DNA from: Flavobacterium sp.
Lineage (GTDB): Bacteria > Bacteroidota > Bacteroidia > Flavobacteriales > Flavobacteriaceae
Length of the DNA stretch: 36,913 bases
Assembly (NCBI GenBank): GCA_030591585.1
Contig: JAUVAS010000020.1
Location: 1 to 36,913, forward strand
Direction of reading: 5' to 3'
How positions within the stretch are numbered: the stretch's first letter is position 1; each line of letters begins with the position of its first letter. The position numbers and the translations under genes were made by a program. The notes beneath the pieces were generated by a model. That model saw nothing but the letters and a program-made list of their open reading frames with translations. It searched no databases and was not told the origin of the DNA. Shown here piece by piece: positions 1-8,548 of the stretch.

Positions 1-290
1 AGACCCTTGTCTTTAAAGTAATGGGTAAAATGTTTGCACTTTCAGGTTTGGAACATCAACCTGCAAAAGCAAATTTAAAATGCGATCCCGAGCGATCTGT
101 TGAGTTGCGTGAAGAATATGATGGACTTATTTATGGGGCTTTTCATATGAATAAACTTCACTGGAATACCGTTGAACTCGAAATGAATTTACCGCACAAA
201 TTAGTTTTAAACTTAATAGATCATTCTTACGAATTAGTTGTAAAAGGACTTACAAAAAAATTGAAAGAAGAGTTAAATAATTTAGATTAA
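1..290 (+). CDS. MmcQ/YjbR-like protein, C-terminal part
   Basis: The reading frame is open from the first bases of the window (frame of position 3), so the gene begins upstream and only about the last 95 codons are present. The visible protein reads TLVFKVMGKMFAL near its start, and later has the W-N-T-V motif and a C-terminal helix (LIDHSYELVVKGL). This matches the C-terminal half of the MmcQ/YjbR family, small proteins with a CyaY-like fold often annotated as DNA-binding. The internal ATG at 21 is not the true start. Biological role is not established for the family. Assignment is from remembered family motifs. Confidence 0.75.
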   Translation, partial: TLVFKVMGKMFALSGLEHQPAKANLKCDPERSVELREEYDGLIYGAFHMNKLHWNTVELEMNLPHKLVLNLIDHSYELVVKGLTKKLKEELNNLD

Positions 291-335
291 AATACCTAAT
301 AGTCTTAAATATAGCTAATTGTATAATAAAATTTG

Positions 336-343
336 TATATTTG
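336..343 (+). promoter_or_regulatory. Candidate -7 promoter element
   Basis: TATATTTG matches the Bacteroidota -7 consensus TAnnTTTG. It lies about 140 bp upstream of the ATG at 482 and could drive the two-half secreted protein. The nearest TTG upstream (319-321) is only 14 bp away, shorter than the usual spacing of about 19, so the -33 side is weak. Confidence 0.4.
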
Positions 344-481
344 ATTATTAAAATATTTATTTTCCTTTTTTATTGTCAAACTTAGAGTAAAAAAAGATGT
401 CTCAAATCTAATTAAGTTTTGCCTCAAATTTTAGAGAAGTATTTAATTAAACCATTATACTAACTTTAAAATTATTACAAA

Positions 482-1306
482 ATGAAAACAACTAATCACT
501 ATTTTATTGCAATAGCAACGCTATTGCTTTTCAACACAACAATTTTTGCGCAAGATGAAGCCCCAAAAGGGCCAGAGTATGTAACTGTTACCACTATGCA
601 TTGGAACATGGACAATGACGACTTTGACTTGGATGAGTGGATTGCAGTAGAAAAAGAGTATTTGGACAAAGTAACTAAGAAGAATGAACATGTTATGAGT
701 GCATCTTATTATATGCATCGATATACTCCAGATAACACAGAACTCATTTATGTTCAAACGTATGCTTCATGGGAAGATATAGATAAAGCTGGGGATAGAA
801 ATGATGAATTAGCTAAAGAAGCCTGGACAGATGAAAAGGCAAGAAATGATTTCTTTGATAAACAACAAGCTTATTATTCTCCGTTACATTCAGATGAAAT
901 TTATGCAACAATGTCGGGTGCAAAGTTTATGACTGAAGCTCCAGGCGATGACATGATCATGTATGTTCGTAAAAGTCATTTTGCTTTTCCTGAAGATGGT
1001 ACAGGGAAGGAGTTTAAAGAATTACGAGATGGTTTCTTAGAAAAAATAATTCATAAAAATGAGATGATAAAAGCGTATTACCCTAACACTCATGCTTGGG
1101 GTACAGACAGAACAGAATATGTAGAAGCATTTTTTGTAAATTCTATGGATGATCTTGATAATATGTTTGCAAGAAATGGGGAATTAGCTAAGGAAGCTTG
1201 GCCAGATGAAGCCGATCGTAAAGATAGAGGGAAAAGAGCAAGCAAATATTATACAGGTGTTCATGGAGATTATATTTATACGCTAGTAGAAGAGCTATCA
1301 AAATAA
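482..1306 (+). CDS. Secreted protein with two similar halves, function unknown
   Basis: A 274-residue protein with an N-terminal signal peptide (residues 1-24, cleavage likely after FAQ). The mature part consists of two related halves at about 35-145 and 158-270. The clearest match is ELAKEAW at 109-115 and again at 234-240, an offset of 125 residues. Around it KKNEHVM aligns with HKNEMIK, and SWEDID with SMDDLD. Each half looks like a small alpha/beta unit, perhaps a ferredoxin-like (dimeric alpha/beta barrel) fold, but no family name can be assigned with confidence. It is very rich in Asp, Glu and Lys. It stands alone, with a strong terminator just after it. Probably periplasmic or secreted. 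Confidence 0.7.
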   Translation: MKTTNHYFIAIATLLLFNTTIFAQDEAPKGPEYVTVTTMHWNMDNDDFDLDEWIAVEKEYLDKVTKKNEHVMSASYYMHRYTPDNTELIYVQTYASWEDIDKAGDRNDELAKEAWTDEKARNDFFDKQQAYYSPLHSDEIYATMSGAKFMTEAPGDDMIMYVRKSHFAFPEDGTGKEFKELRDGFLEKIIHKNEMIKAYYPNTHAWGTDRTEYVEAFFVNSMDDLDNMFARNGELAKEAWPDEADRKDRGKRASKYYTGVHGDYIYTLVEELSK

Positions 1307-1324
1307 GTATCAAAACTTTACTTT

Positions 1325-1355
1325 AAAAAAGGATGCCGATTGGCATCCTTTTTTT
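1325..1355. terminator. Bidirectional intrinsic terminator
   Basis: Perfect 7-bp stem GGATGCC (1331-1337) / GGCATCC (1342-1348) with a GATT loop. It is flanked by an A-run on the left and a T-run on the right, so it can stop transcription on both strands. It lies between two convergent genes ending at 1306 (+) and 1378 (-). Confidence 0.85.
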
Positions 1356-1377
1356 ATTGATATATATTTAATGTTTA

Positions 1378-1815
1378 TTAACAACTCATATCTGCCACAA
1401 TTTTCCACTCTCCATCAATCTTTTTAAAGATGATAATAAACACACCATTGGCATCTCCTACATTTCGTTTTAAAAAGTATTCGCCCATAACCCAATAAGA
1501 GCTATCCTCGATTTGAGAAATATCATTAATTTTAAATGTCAAAGTACCGGAATGTTCTTTTGTAGGATATCCTTTTTTATAATTATCTAAGGTTTGTTGC
1601 CAGCCTTTTGTAAGTCCGCTAGCACCATAAAACTTAAGCGAATCACTTTTCCAGTACCCTTGCATAAAACCTTCCAAATCGTTTTGAGACCAGGCAATTT
1701 CTTGCGCTTTCATCACCGCTAAAATGGTGGTTTTATCTTTTTCAATATCAGGATTGTTTTGTGCTGAAACAGAAAAAGTAAAAACAAAACAAAGTATAAA
1801 AAGTAGTTTTTTCAT
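1378..1815 (-). CDS. Secreted NTF2-like (DUF4440/SnoaL-type) protein
   Basis: A 145-residue protein with a signal peptide (about 1-18, ending SVSAQ). The mature part has the pattern of the NTF2-like superfamily: an N-terminal helix with AIAW-like AQEIAWSQNDLEGFMQGYW, then a Y/F-rich curved beta sheet ending in GEWKIVADMSC. This fits the small DUF4440/SnoaL-like group common in Bacteroidota, where enzymatic activity is usually unproven. It begins with ATG at 1815 and is monocistronic. A terminator shared with the upstream convergent gene follows its end. Function beyond the fold is not known. Confidence 0.75.
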   Translation of the reverse strand: MKKLLFILCFVFTFSVSAQNNPDIEKDKTTILAVMKAQEIAWSQNDLEGFMQGYWKSDSLKFYGASGLTKGWQQTLDNYKKGYPTKEHSGTLTFKINDISQIEDSSYWVMGEYFLKRNVGDANGVFIIIFKKIDGEWKIVADMSC

Positions 1816-1867
1816 GAGTAAGGATTTATGCTAAATATACTTATTTTCGTACAAATAATTAAGACGA

Positions 1868-2356
1868 ATGGATTTACTTACTTCCCGATTAATAATGGAA
1901 AAATACAAAGCTTCAGATTTTGAAGGCTTTTGTGAAGTGATTTGCAATGATGAGGTGATGAAAAACATTTCAGGAAAAGGAAATACAGTAAAAATTGCCA
2001 AAGATAAATTTGAGAATATTCTAAAAACTAATAAAGAGAATGATTATTACGGAGTTTATAAAGTTGTTTTACTAGAAACAAAAATAGTTGTTGGCTTTGC
2101 TAAGATCGTACCTTTTGAAAAAGAATGTATAGAAATTGGATATGCATTACTACCTGAATATTGGAGGAGAGGATATACTCTAGAAATGATTAAAAAAATG
2201 ACAACCCATTGCCTAGATTATATTTCAAATAAAAAACTAATGGCAATTGTGAATATAGAGAATAAAGGGTCTATTCACGTAATTGAAAAGTGTGGGTTTG
2301 AAGTATACCATAAAGAAGTGATTAAAGGAGCTACTTGTTTGTTTTATGAATATTAA
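1868..2356 (+). CDS. GNAT-family N-acetyltransferase (RimJ/RimL-like)
   Basis: A 162-residue GNAT acetyltransferase of the RimJ/RimL type (Acetyltransf_3). It starts LLTSRLIMEKYKASDFEG, the usual opening of this subgroup. The acetyl-CoA loop is represented by EIGYALLPEYWRRGYTLEM at about 89-107, in which RRGYT replaces the usual R/Q-x-x-G-x-G/A. It ends with the typical VNIENKGSIHVIEKCGF segment at about 128-144. Substrate cannot be inferred: members modify ribosomal proteins, small molecules or antibiotics. It converges on the end of the nos operon with only 56 bp between the stop codons. Confidence 0.85.
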   Translation: MDLLTSRLIMEKYKASDFEGFCEVICNDEVMKNISGKGNTVKIAKDKFENILKTNKENDYYGVYKVVLLETKIVVGFAKIVPFEKECIEIGYALLPEYWRRGYTLEMIKKMTTHCLDYISNKKLMAIVNIENKGSIHVIEKCGFEVYHKEVIKGATCLFYEY

Positions 2357-2412
2357 ATAAACCCTTCTATCAAATTATTTCCACTTTGTATCTCCTCACA
2401 ATAATGCTAGTC

Positions 2413-3195
2413 TTAAAAATCTTTCCTACTTGCCTTTAACTTTATAAAATAAGTTGGAATAATCACCCAAAGAGTAAGTACTGAAATAGAAATTATTAAC
2501 CCGAAATTGGTTCCGAAGAATTTTTTAAATACAGCTCCCGTATATCCTAATAATGCTGAAATATCAAGTTTTAATAAAATTAAAATTCGTGATAAATCAA
2601 TAGGGTTAAACATGGATCCAACAAGAGATAATTTATCTAAAGGATAGTCCTCAAAAAATACAAGTGACATTAAGAAAACCCCATCATAGATTACCGCTAA
2701 AAACAACCATAATAATATGGCGTATCCAAATCCTTTAATTTTATTTTCGTTAGAAAGTGCTATGTTAAATGCTAATGCGGTAAAAATTAAGGTTAGAAAA
2801 GTTCCTGTGATTAAAAGCAAAGTAAAATCCCAAATGGCATTTGATCTAAAAATTCCGTAGAACACAAATGGTAGTCCTAAACCAAGAATTAAACTCATAG
2901 AAAGCGATAAAGCCACCCCTAAATATTGCCCAATAAATATGGAGGTTCGTTTAATTGGTTGCGCTAAAAGAAGTTCTGTAAACTCCTTGGAATTATAATA
3001 ATACATCACGCCAAAAATGGTTCCGATAAGAGGCACTATAGTAATAATCACATTCATTAAAGTAATCACTGCTTTTGAAAGGTTGTTATTTAAAAACAGC
3101 AATACCACTCCTAATAATAAATAAAAGAAAAAGTATACATAACTCCAACGGCTACGCATTAAATCGTAAAAACTATATTTTAATATTTTAAGCAT
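2413..3195 (-). CDS. nosY: NosY-like ABC transporter permease
   Basis: A 260-residue integral membrane protein with about six hydrophobic segments, matching the ABC-2/NosY permease family. It is the last gene of the leftward nos operon and overlaps nosF by 8 bp, so the two are almost certainly co-translated. In the known Nos system NosF and NosY form an ABC transporter that, together with NosD, is needed to assemble the CuZ centre of nitrous-oxide reductase. The transported or released species is still debated, with sulfur or copper handling proposed. No terminator is evident in the 56 bp between this gene and the convergent acetyltransferase gene. Confidence 0.88.
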   Translation of the reverse strand: MLKILKYSFYDLMRSRWSYVYFFFYLLLGVVLLFLNNNLSKAVITLMNVIITIVPLIGTIFGVMYYYNSKEFTELLLAQPIKRTSIFIGQYLGVALSLSMSLILGLGLPFVFYGIFRSNAIWDFTLLLITGTFLTLIFTALAFNIALSNENKIKGFGYAILLWLFLAVIYDGVFLMSLVFFEDYPLDKLSLVGSMFNPIDLSRILILLKLDISALLGYTGAVFKKFFGTNFGLIISISVLTLWVIIPTYFIKLKASRKDF

Positions 3196-3898
3196 AACTG
3201 TCGATTAAAATGGATGCAATGGCGTGTTCAAAATCGGGTTGATTTGTTTTTGTTTTTAACTCAGGTATTGTTCCTTTAAAATAGATAACTCCTTCTAAAA
3301 GGAACACAATTTCATCGGCGACTTCTTCCACAAAACTCATGATGTGAGAAGTAATCAAAATAGTTTTTCCTTTTTCTTTTTCCATTTTGATTATATCTTT
3401 TAACCGAATTAACGAGATAGGGTCTAATCCTGTTGTGGGTTCATCGAGAATTACTAAAGGGCTGTCAAACATAAAAGTTAAGACAAGGTTTACTTTTTGT
3501 TTGGTTCCTCCAGATAGAGTGCCTAGTTTTTTATCTAAAAAAGGTTCTAGTTTGAATAGTTTAATAAGCTCCTCGTCTTTGCTAGTATTATTTGCTCTTA
3601 GATCTTTAATCATCTTAATCAATTCCTTTACCGAAAGGTTATTAGGGAAGTTGGCAATTTGAGGAAGGTAATCTATTTTGTTGCGGTAAGAATAATCTTT
3701 TTTAATGGTTTTTCCGTTGAGGTTAATCGTTCCAGATTGTGGAATTACCATTCCTAAAATACTTTTTATCAAGGTTGTTTTTCCAGACCCATTAGGGCCT
3801 AGAACAGCAAATATTCCACCTTTGTTTATAGTAAGGTCGAGGCCTTTTAAAACTTCGTTTTTACCAAATTTTTTATTTAAATTTTTTATTTCAATCAT
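3188..3898 (-). CDS. nosF: NosF-like ABC transporter ATP-binding protein
   Basis: A 236-residue ABC ATPase. Walker A GPNGSGKT at 34-41, signature LSGGTKQ at 128-134, and Walker B LVILDEP at 148-154 are all intact. It drives the NosFY transporter involved in maturing the CuZ centre of NosZ. It overlaps nosY at its end (8 bp) and nosD at its start (ATGATTGA shared), the compact arrangement seen in nosDFY clusters elsewhere. The ATG at 3898 is the only sensible start. Cytoplasmic side of the inner membrane. Confidence 0.92.
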   Translation of the reverse strand: MIEIKNLNKKFGKNEVLKGLDLTINKGGIFAVLGPNGSGKTTLIKSILGMVIPQSGTINLNGKTIKKDYSYRNKIDYLPQIANFPNNLSVKELIKMIKDLRANNTSKDEELIKLFKLEPFLDKKLGTLSGGTKQKVNLVLTFMFDSPLVILDEPTTGLDPISLIRLKDIIKMEKEKGKTILITSHIMSFVEEVADEIVFLLEGVIYFKGTIPELKTKTNQPDFEHAIASILIDSYA

Positions 3899-5138
3899 TA
3901 GGAATAACTTTCATTTGTGGATGATTATCTAATAAATTATCAGGTGTAAAAACTGGTGAAACTTTTTCAGAGAAATCGATGATATCAATAAATAAACTTC
4001 TAAGTAAAATTATTGTTTCAGGAGTTCTGTTAACAATGTACGAAAATAGTTTTACAGGACGATAGGGTACATCTCCTTCACCGTCTTTATCAAGATCGTA
4101 ACCAGCATAACTGCTCCAATAATTATAATCGAATGTATTATCATTAAGCTTGCTGTTATAGGCTAAGTCGAAAGAATTGTACAAGAAATTGTTTTGGGTA
4201 AAACTGTTAGCATAACACGCTCCTCGGAATTTAATTGCCCAACCATTTCCTATAAAATCGTTGCCCTTGTAAATAATTCTGTTAGTTCCTTCAATATTAA
4301 TTCCGATGGTATTGGTTTCGAATGTGTTTCCTATAATTTCGGAATCATTAATTTCTTTTAATAGTATTCCATAAGAAGCAGAACCCCAATTGTCTTTAAA
4401 TGTGTTTTCATACATTTTTATTCTTTTCGAAAACATTACAGCAACTCCTGCACCATTATTTTCAAAAATATTTTTTTGGTATAAATCGTCGTTTGAAAAC
4501 ATAAAATGGAGTCCGTATCGGATGTTTTCTCTGCTTATATTATTGGTTATAGTACAGAAATCTGAAAACTCAAGGTATATTCCATCTCTAACGTGTGTAA
4601 CTATATTTTGATCGATTTCAATATTTTTAGAATACCACAATTGAATTCCGTTTCCAGAATTATATTCCTCAACTGCATCACCTATTATATTATTATGAAA
4701 TACTTTTCCATCGCTTGATTTTTCAATATAAATTCCGAAGAAAAGTTTTTCCAATACTAAATTTTGAATAACAAAATTCTTACTTCTTACCACTCGAATT
4801 GCAGCGTAATCTTCTGTATAACTTGTGCCTACATTAATTATGTAAAGACCATCAACTGTAACATTATCTGAAGTAATCGTAATTATTTCTCCTTTAAATT
4901 CTCCATCAATAACTGGAAAATTTTCGCCAATAACGGTTAAAGGTTTGTCAATAATGATATCCATTTCTTTGTAAAGCCCTTTTTTAATATAAATAGTATC
5001 AAAATCTTGAGCTTTAGCAATGGCCTCTTTAATAGTTTTAAAATCACAGTCTGAACATACTTCTAATTTTTGTCCAAAAGCAAATTGATTTAGAAAACTA
5101 AATAAAACGAGTAGCAGTATTTTATTGAATGCATTCAA
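3891..5138 (-). CDS. nosD: NosD periplasmic copper-site maturation protein
   Basis: A 415-residue periplasmic protein with a signal peptide (about 1-22, ending FAFGQ). The rest is a right-handed beta-helix of the NosD/CASH type: repeated N/I/G-rich turns such as NIVTHVRDGIYLEFSD and NVTVDGLYIINVG. NosD assists insertion of the CuZ cluster into NosZ together with NosF and NosY. There is no in-frame ATG near the start or upstream. The frame begins TTG-AAT-GCA at 5138 and goes straight into a good signal sequence, so TTG is the likely start. A nearby ATG at 5134 is out of frame and closes quickly. The gene lies 44 bp after nosL and overlaps nosF by 8 bp. Confidence 0.9.
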   Translation of the reverse strand: MNAFNKILLLVLFSFLNQFAFGQKLEVCSDCDFKTIKEAIAKAQDFDTIYIKKGLYKEMDIIIDKPLTVIGENFPVIDGEFKGEIITITSDNVTVDGLYIINVGTSYTEDYAAIRVVRSKNFVIQNLVLEKLFFGIYIEKSSDGKVFHNNIIGDAVEEYNSGNGIQLWYSKNIEIDQNIVTHVRDGIYLEFSDFCTITNNISRENIRYGLHFMFSNDDLYQKNIFENNGAGVAVMFSKRIKMYENTFKDNWGSASYGILLKEINDSEIIGNTFETNTIGINIEGTNRIIYKGNDFIGNGWAIKFRGACYANSFTQNNFLYNSFDLAYNSKLNDNTFDYNYWSSYAGYDLDKDGEGDVPYRPVKLFSYIVNRTPETIILLRSLFIDIIDFSEKVSPVFTPDNLLDNHPQMKVIPND

Positions 5139-5182
5139 TGTATGGTGATTTTGATTTTTTAAATTAGAAAAAAAGAATGAAT

Positions 5183-5623
5183 TTATTTTTTATTAAAATG
5201 AATCAACAATTCTTCCCAATTATAAACAGTTCCTCCTTTAGCTTTTTGTAGCGATAAGGCTTCTTCTTTAGTAGAAACTGCCGATAGATATTCTCCCATC
5301 GGACTAGGAATATTCTCAGAAATAATAAAAGCAGCTGTATTTGCATCGATTAAAATTCCTGGGTTGTTGTAGTCAGCCACTAGAAATAGTTCCATTTCTG
5401 TAACATCAATCTCTTCAAGGTGATTGATCATGCATTCTGTGGCATCAAATTTATATGCCTTCCCTTTGTTGCTAACTAGTTCAGCTGAGTGTTGCTTATC
5501 TACTATATTCATTCTGCAAAAATGACAAGCATCTTTGCCGTATTCAATTTTTTGAGGCTGAATATTACAAGAAATGAATAATACTATTGAAAGCAATGAA
5601 ACTATAGTGATTAGTTTTTTCAT
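5183..5623 (-). CDS. nosL: NosL copper-binding lipoprotein
   Basis: A 146-residue lipoprotein with signal LFISC and lipidated Cys at residue 19. The conserved NosL metal site DACHFCRM places Cys33, Cys36 and Met38 together. A further conserved Cys64 (ATECMINHL) follows. NosL is a Cu(I) chaperone that delivers copper for the CuZ site of NosZ and probably acts with NosD. Position between the small membrane protein and nosD fits the family. Its start is ATG at 5623, 105 bp after the preceding gene, a longer gap than elsewhere in the operon. Confidence 0.92.
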   Translation of the reverse strand: MKKLITIVSLLSIVLFISCNIQPQKIEYGKDACHFCRMNIVDKQHSAELVSNKGKAYKFDATECMINHLEEIDVTEMELFLVADYNNPGILIDANTAAFIISENIPSPMGEYLSAVSTKEEALSLQKAKGGTVYNWEELLIHFNKK

Positions 5624-5728
5624 CTGTATTAACTTATTTTTTTAGTAGTTTTTGAATATAATCTTCCGCGACTAAAATAATCAAAAATCGGGGATATAGA
5701 TTATTTTAATCGCTTCAGATTTTAAAAA

Positions 5729-6319
5729 TTAAGCTTTTTTAGCTTCTTTTTTACCAATGATGTAAGCTAAAAGTCCAAAAGCAATACCTAGGCCTAAGAA
5801 TAAGGCACCTAATCTTGGATAGGAGTGAGCTCTAAAGTTTAATATGTCTTTAGATCCAAATAATGGGGGTTGAAAGCCCATAACGGATCCATCAGGGTTT
5901 GTAAATTTCATAATAGCTTTAGGGTCTAAATCATGACCGTAGTCGTGTTCCCAGAGATAGAAATCAATAAGTCCAGCAATACTCACTGCAACCATTAATA
6001 TAAACCATCCCATAAACCATTTGTAATTTCCAAAGAAGCCTATTAATAGCCCAATGATTGTGGTAATAATTATTCCTGCAGGAAATATTTTAAATTCCGG
6101 AATAGCGTCTGGAATATATTTCATACCTACATAATGGTTCATTAAGTTGATGTTTTTAATATCGTGAGGATTCATATCTGAAAAATCATTGATATGAATA
6201 TTCATCCCTAAAGGGATTGGATATTGAGGGGCTTCTAACGTAATATTCCAAAGGGGAAATAGGAATAACCCTAATGGAAGAAGAGCTCCAATAATCATTA
6301 TTATTTTTGACCTTTTCAT
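5729..6319 (-). CDS. Four-helix membrane protein of the nos cluster (possible NosB)
   Basis: A 196-residue polytopic membrane protein with about four hydrophobic helices (near 5-25, 80-98, 103-123 and 168-188) and a Lys-rich C terminus. A soluble loop of about 50 residues after helix 1 contains several His and Met residues (NHYVGMKY, MNIHIND), and the loop between helices 3 and 4 has LWEHDYGHD. The gene sits directly downstream of nosZ, the position of the clade II membrane protein called NosB, so a related role in maturation or electron delivery to NosZ is plausible. That equation rests on position and topology, not on a recognised motif. A terminator-like hairpin separates it from nosZ. Confidence 0.7.
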   Translation of the reverse strand: MKRSKIIMIIGALLPLGLFLFPLWNITLEAPQYPIPLGMNIHINDFSDMNPHDIKNINLMNHYVGMKYIPDAIPEFKIFPAGIIITTIIGLLIGFFGNYKWFMGWFILMVAVSIAGLIDFYLWEHDYGHDLDPKAIMKFTNPDGSVMGFQPPLFGSKDILNFRAHSYPRLGALFLGLGIAFGLLAYIIGKKEAKKA

Positions 6320-6476
6320 TTTTTATAAATTATAATTAGTAATAATAAAGTTCATAATTAAAGCCGAATTGACACACATTTTATTGGTTAAATTACTGTG
6401 TGAAAAAGGATGACTTTATAAAATTAATAATGATCGGTTAGTTTTTTTTTAGTAATGTAATTCTAGGATTAGATTT

Positions 6477-6511
6477 AAAAGGCAGGAGAAATTAACAACT
6501 CCTGCCTTTTT
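6477..6511 (-). terminator. Hairpin terminator/attenuator between nosZ and downstream nos genes
   Basis: Perfect 8-bp GC-rich stem GGCAGGAG (6481-6488) / CTCCTGCC (6499-6506) with a 10-nt loop, extended by flanking A and T runs. On the leftward strand it follows the nosZ stop by about 55 nt and is trailed by TTTT. It would end or attenuate transcription before the membrane protein and nosLDFY. Confidence 0.8.
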
Positions 6512-6565
6512 GGAAATACAACTAATCACTAATCAATAAATACTTCCACTACTAAAAACATTCTG

Positions 6566-8521
6566 TTAGTCACCTAATCCCCAACTAAGTTCTAAGTCGG
6601 ACGATGCTGGTGAAACTCTAATATATCCTTGCATCTCTTGGTGTAATGCTGAACAGAAATCTGTACAATAGAATGGCCAAACCCCAACTTGTTTAGGGTA
6701 CCATACAAATGTTTCAGTTTGCCCTGGCATAATTAGTAATTCTGAAGTTTGAGCTCCAATCATACTAACACCGTGAGGTACATCGTAATCTTGTTCTAAA
6801 TTCGTAACGTGGAAATAGACTTTATCTCCTACTTTTACACCTTCAATATTATCTGGGTTAAAGTGACTACGAATCATAGTCATATAAATATGAACTTCTT
6901 TTCCATCTCTTTCAACTCTTGCATCAGCATCATTTATAGTTGCATATTTATGTTTGTTTTCTTCTAATTTGTATAACTTTTTAGAGTTAGGTATGATCAT
7001 TTCCGCTGGGATACCTGCTGCATAGTGAGGCTCACCAATAGTTGGGAAATCTAATAATAATTCCATTTTCTCTCCAGTAATATCATATAACTGTGCAGAT
7101 TGTGTTACTTCTGGACCTGTTGGTAAATAACGGTCTTTGGTAATTTTATTCATTGCAAGTACATATTTTCCAAATGGTTTACGTGAGTTTCCTCCAGGAA
7201 TCATTAAGTGACCCACAGAGTAATACGTGTTTTTTCTATCGATTACTTCCCAAGTTCCTAATTTCCATTTTACTACTTCAGAAGAGATAAAAAACGTTGT
7301 ATAAGCGTTTCCTTTTCCGTCAAATTCTGTATGTAAAGGCCCTAAGCCTGGTTGCTCAACAACACCTGCAAGAACATCTTCGAAGTTAAGAATTGGAATT
7401 CCATAAGCATCTCCTGCAAATTTTTCATTTTCAATTGCATCTAACATTTTTGTGAAAGAGTGTACAGTTAAGTTAGCAGAAAGTTTTCCGTTACCTACAA
7501 TATATTCACCACTTGGATCAACATCACAACCGTGAGGAGATTTAGGTGTTGGTAAGAAGAAAACTGCTCCAGGAATATCTATTGGGTTTACCGTAAGAAC
7601 TTCTTTAATCATTGTTGAAGTTGCAGAATGTGTGTGCTCATCATATATATTGTGTGCATAATTAGTTGGCATCATAGTACCACCACCATTATTTACATAC
7701 TCTTCAATTTTTTTCCAGTTAATTGCTGCGATAAAATCTTTATCGTTTTGTGAAGCATTTACTTCTAATAAAGTATTTGCTTCTTCAGTATTATATGTTG
7801 TAAAGAAGAACCATCCGTGAGATTTTCCACGTCCTGGGTGAGAAAGGTCATAGTTGAAACCAGGCATTAAAATTTGAAATTTAATTGCCATTTCACCATC
7901 TTCAGGATCTACACTAATAAAAGTTAAAGCACCTTTAAAGTTTCCTTTGTACTCTTTAATAGACATATCACGTTGAGGAACAGGAATAGAAAAACGTGTT
8001 CCTGCAACAACATACTCAGTATTTTCAGTTACAAATGAAGAACTGTGGTTACCAGCACTGTTAGGTATTTCGATAATCTCTGTAGTTTCAAAAGTTGTTA
8101 AATCAATTTTTGCGATACGAGGAGTATTGTTACCGTTGATAAATACCCAACGACCATCTAATTCACCATTTGTTTGTGAAATGTCTGGGTGGTGAGAATC
8201 ATCCCAAGGAATAAATCCGTGAGAAGTATTTAACATAGGAATCGTTTCTTCGTTGTATCCATACGCTTTTTCAGCATCTTGTGAGAATACAGGAATTACT
8301 TTAAATAATCTTCCTGATGGTAATCCGTAAACAGCTAACTGTCCGCTAAATCCACCTGAAACAAAGGCGTAAAATTCATCAAGCTCACCTGGAGCTACAT
8401 ATACTCTTTCTGCAGCGTTAGAAGTAAGAGCTCCTTTTTTGCTGCTAGTATCACTGTTATTACAACTGAAAAGTCCAGCTAGAATAACCAATGAAACTAA
8501 AATATTAATTGTTTTTTTCAT
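6566..8521 (-). CDS. nosZ: Nitrous-oxide reductase NosZ, clade II
   Basis: A 651-residue copper enzyme that reduces N2O to N2. The N-terminal seven-bladed propeller carries all seven expected CuZ histidines: His110 and 111 (DDSHHPD), 159 (AGNHSS), 330 (SPHGCD), 397 (GPLHTEF), 438 (VGHLM) and 499 (EPHY). The C-terminal cupredoxin domain has a complete CuA site: His583 (VPHG), Cys619 and Cys623, His627 and Met630 in CTDFCSALHQEM. The export signal is not a twin-arginine type. It is Sec-like and ends LFSC with Cys20, which resembles a lipoprotein signal. Both points fit clade II (atypical) NosZ. It is the third gene of the operon, 27 bp after the fasciclin gene, and is followed by a terminator-like hairpin. 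Confidence 0.97.
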   Translation of the reverse strand: MKKTINILVSLVILAGLFSCNNSDTSSKKGALTSNAAERVYVAPGELDEFYAFVSGGFSGQLAVYGLPSGRLFKVIPVFSQDAEKAYGYNEETIPMLNTSHGFIPWDDSHHPDISQTNGELDGRWVFINGNNTPRIAKIDLTTFETTEIIEIPNSAGNHSSSFVTENTEYVVAGTRFSIPVPQRDMSIKEYKGNFKGALTFISVDPEDGEMAIKFQILMPGFNYDLSHPGRGKSHGWFFFTTYNTEEANTLLEVNASQNDKDFIAAINWKKIEEYVNNGGGTMMPTNYAHNIYDEHTHSATSTMIKEVLTVNPIDIPGAVFFLPTPKSPHGCDVDPSGEYIVGNGKLSANLTVHSFTKMLDAIENEKFAGDAYGIPILNFEDVLAGVVEQPGLGPLHTEFDGKGNAYTTFFISSEVVKWKLGTWEVIDRKNTYYSVGHLMIPGGNSRKPFGKYVLAMNKITKDRYLPTGPEVTQSAQLYDITGEKMELLLDFPTIGEPHYAAGIPAEMIIPNSKKLYKLEENKHKYATINDADARVERDGKEVHIYMTMIRSHFNPDNIEGVKVGDKVYFHVTNLEQDYDVPHGVSMIGAQTSELLIMPGQTETFVWYPKQVGVWPFYCTDFCSALHQEMQGYIRVSPASSDLELSWGLGD

Positions 8522-8548
8522 TATATAGTATTTATTATTAGTGTTAAT

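Noticed and set aside
6373-6402. CACACA...TGTGTG inverted repeat between nosZ and the membrane-protein gene
   Set aside because: Only 6 bp per arm across 18 bp and no nearby -7 element. Such matches are expected by chance in AT-rich sequence.
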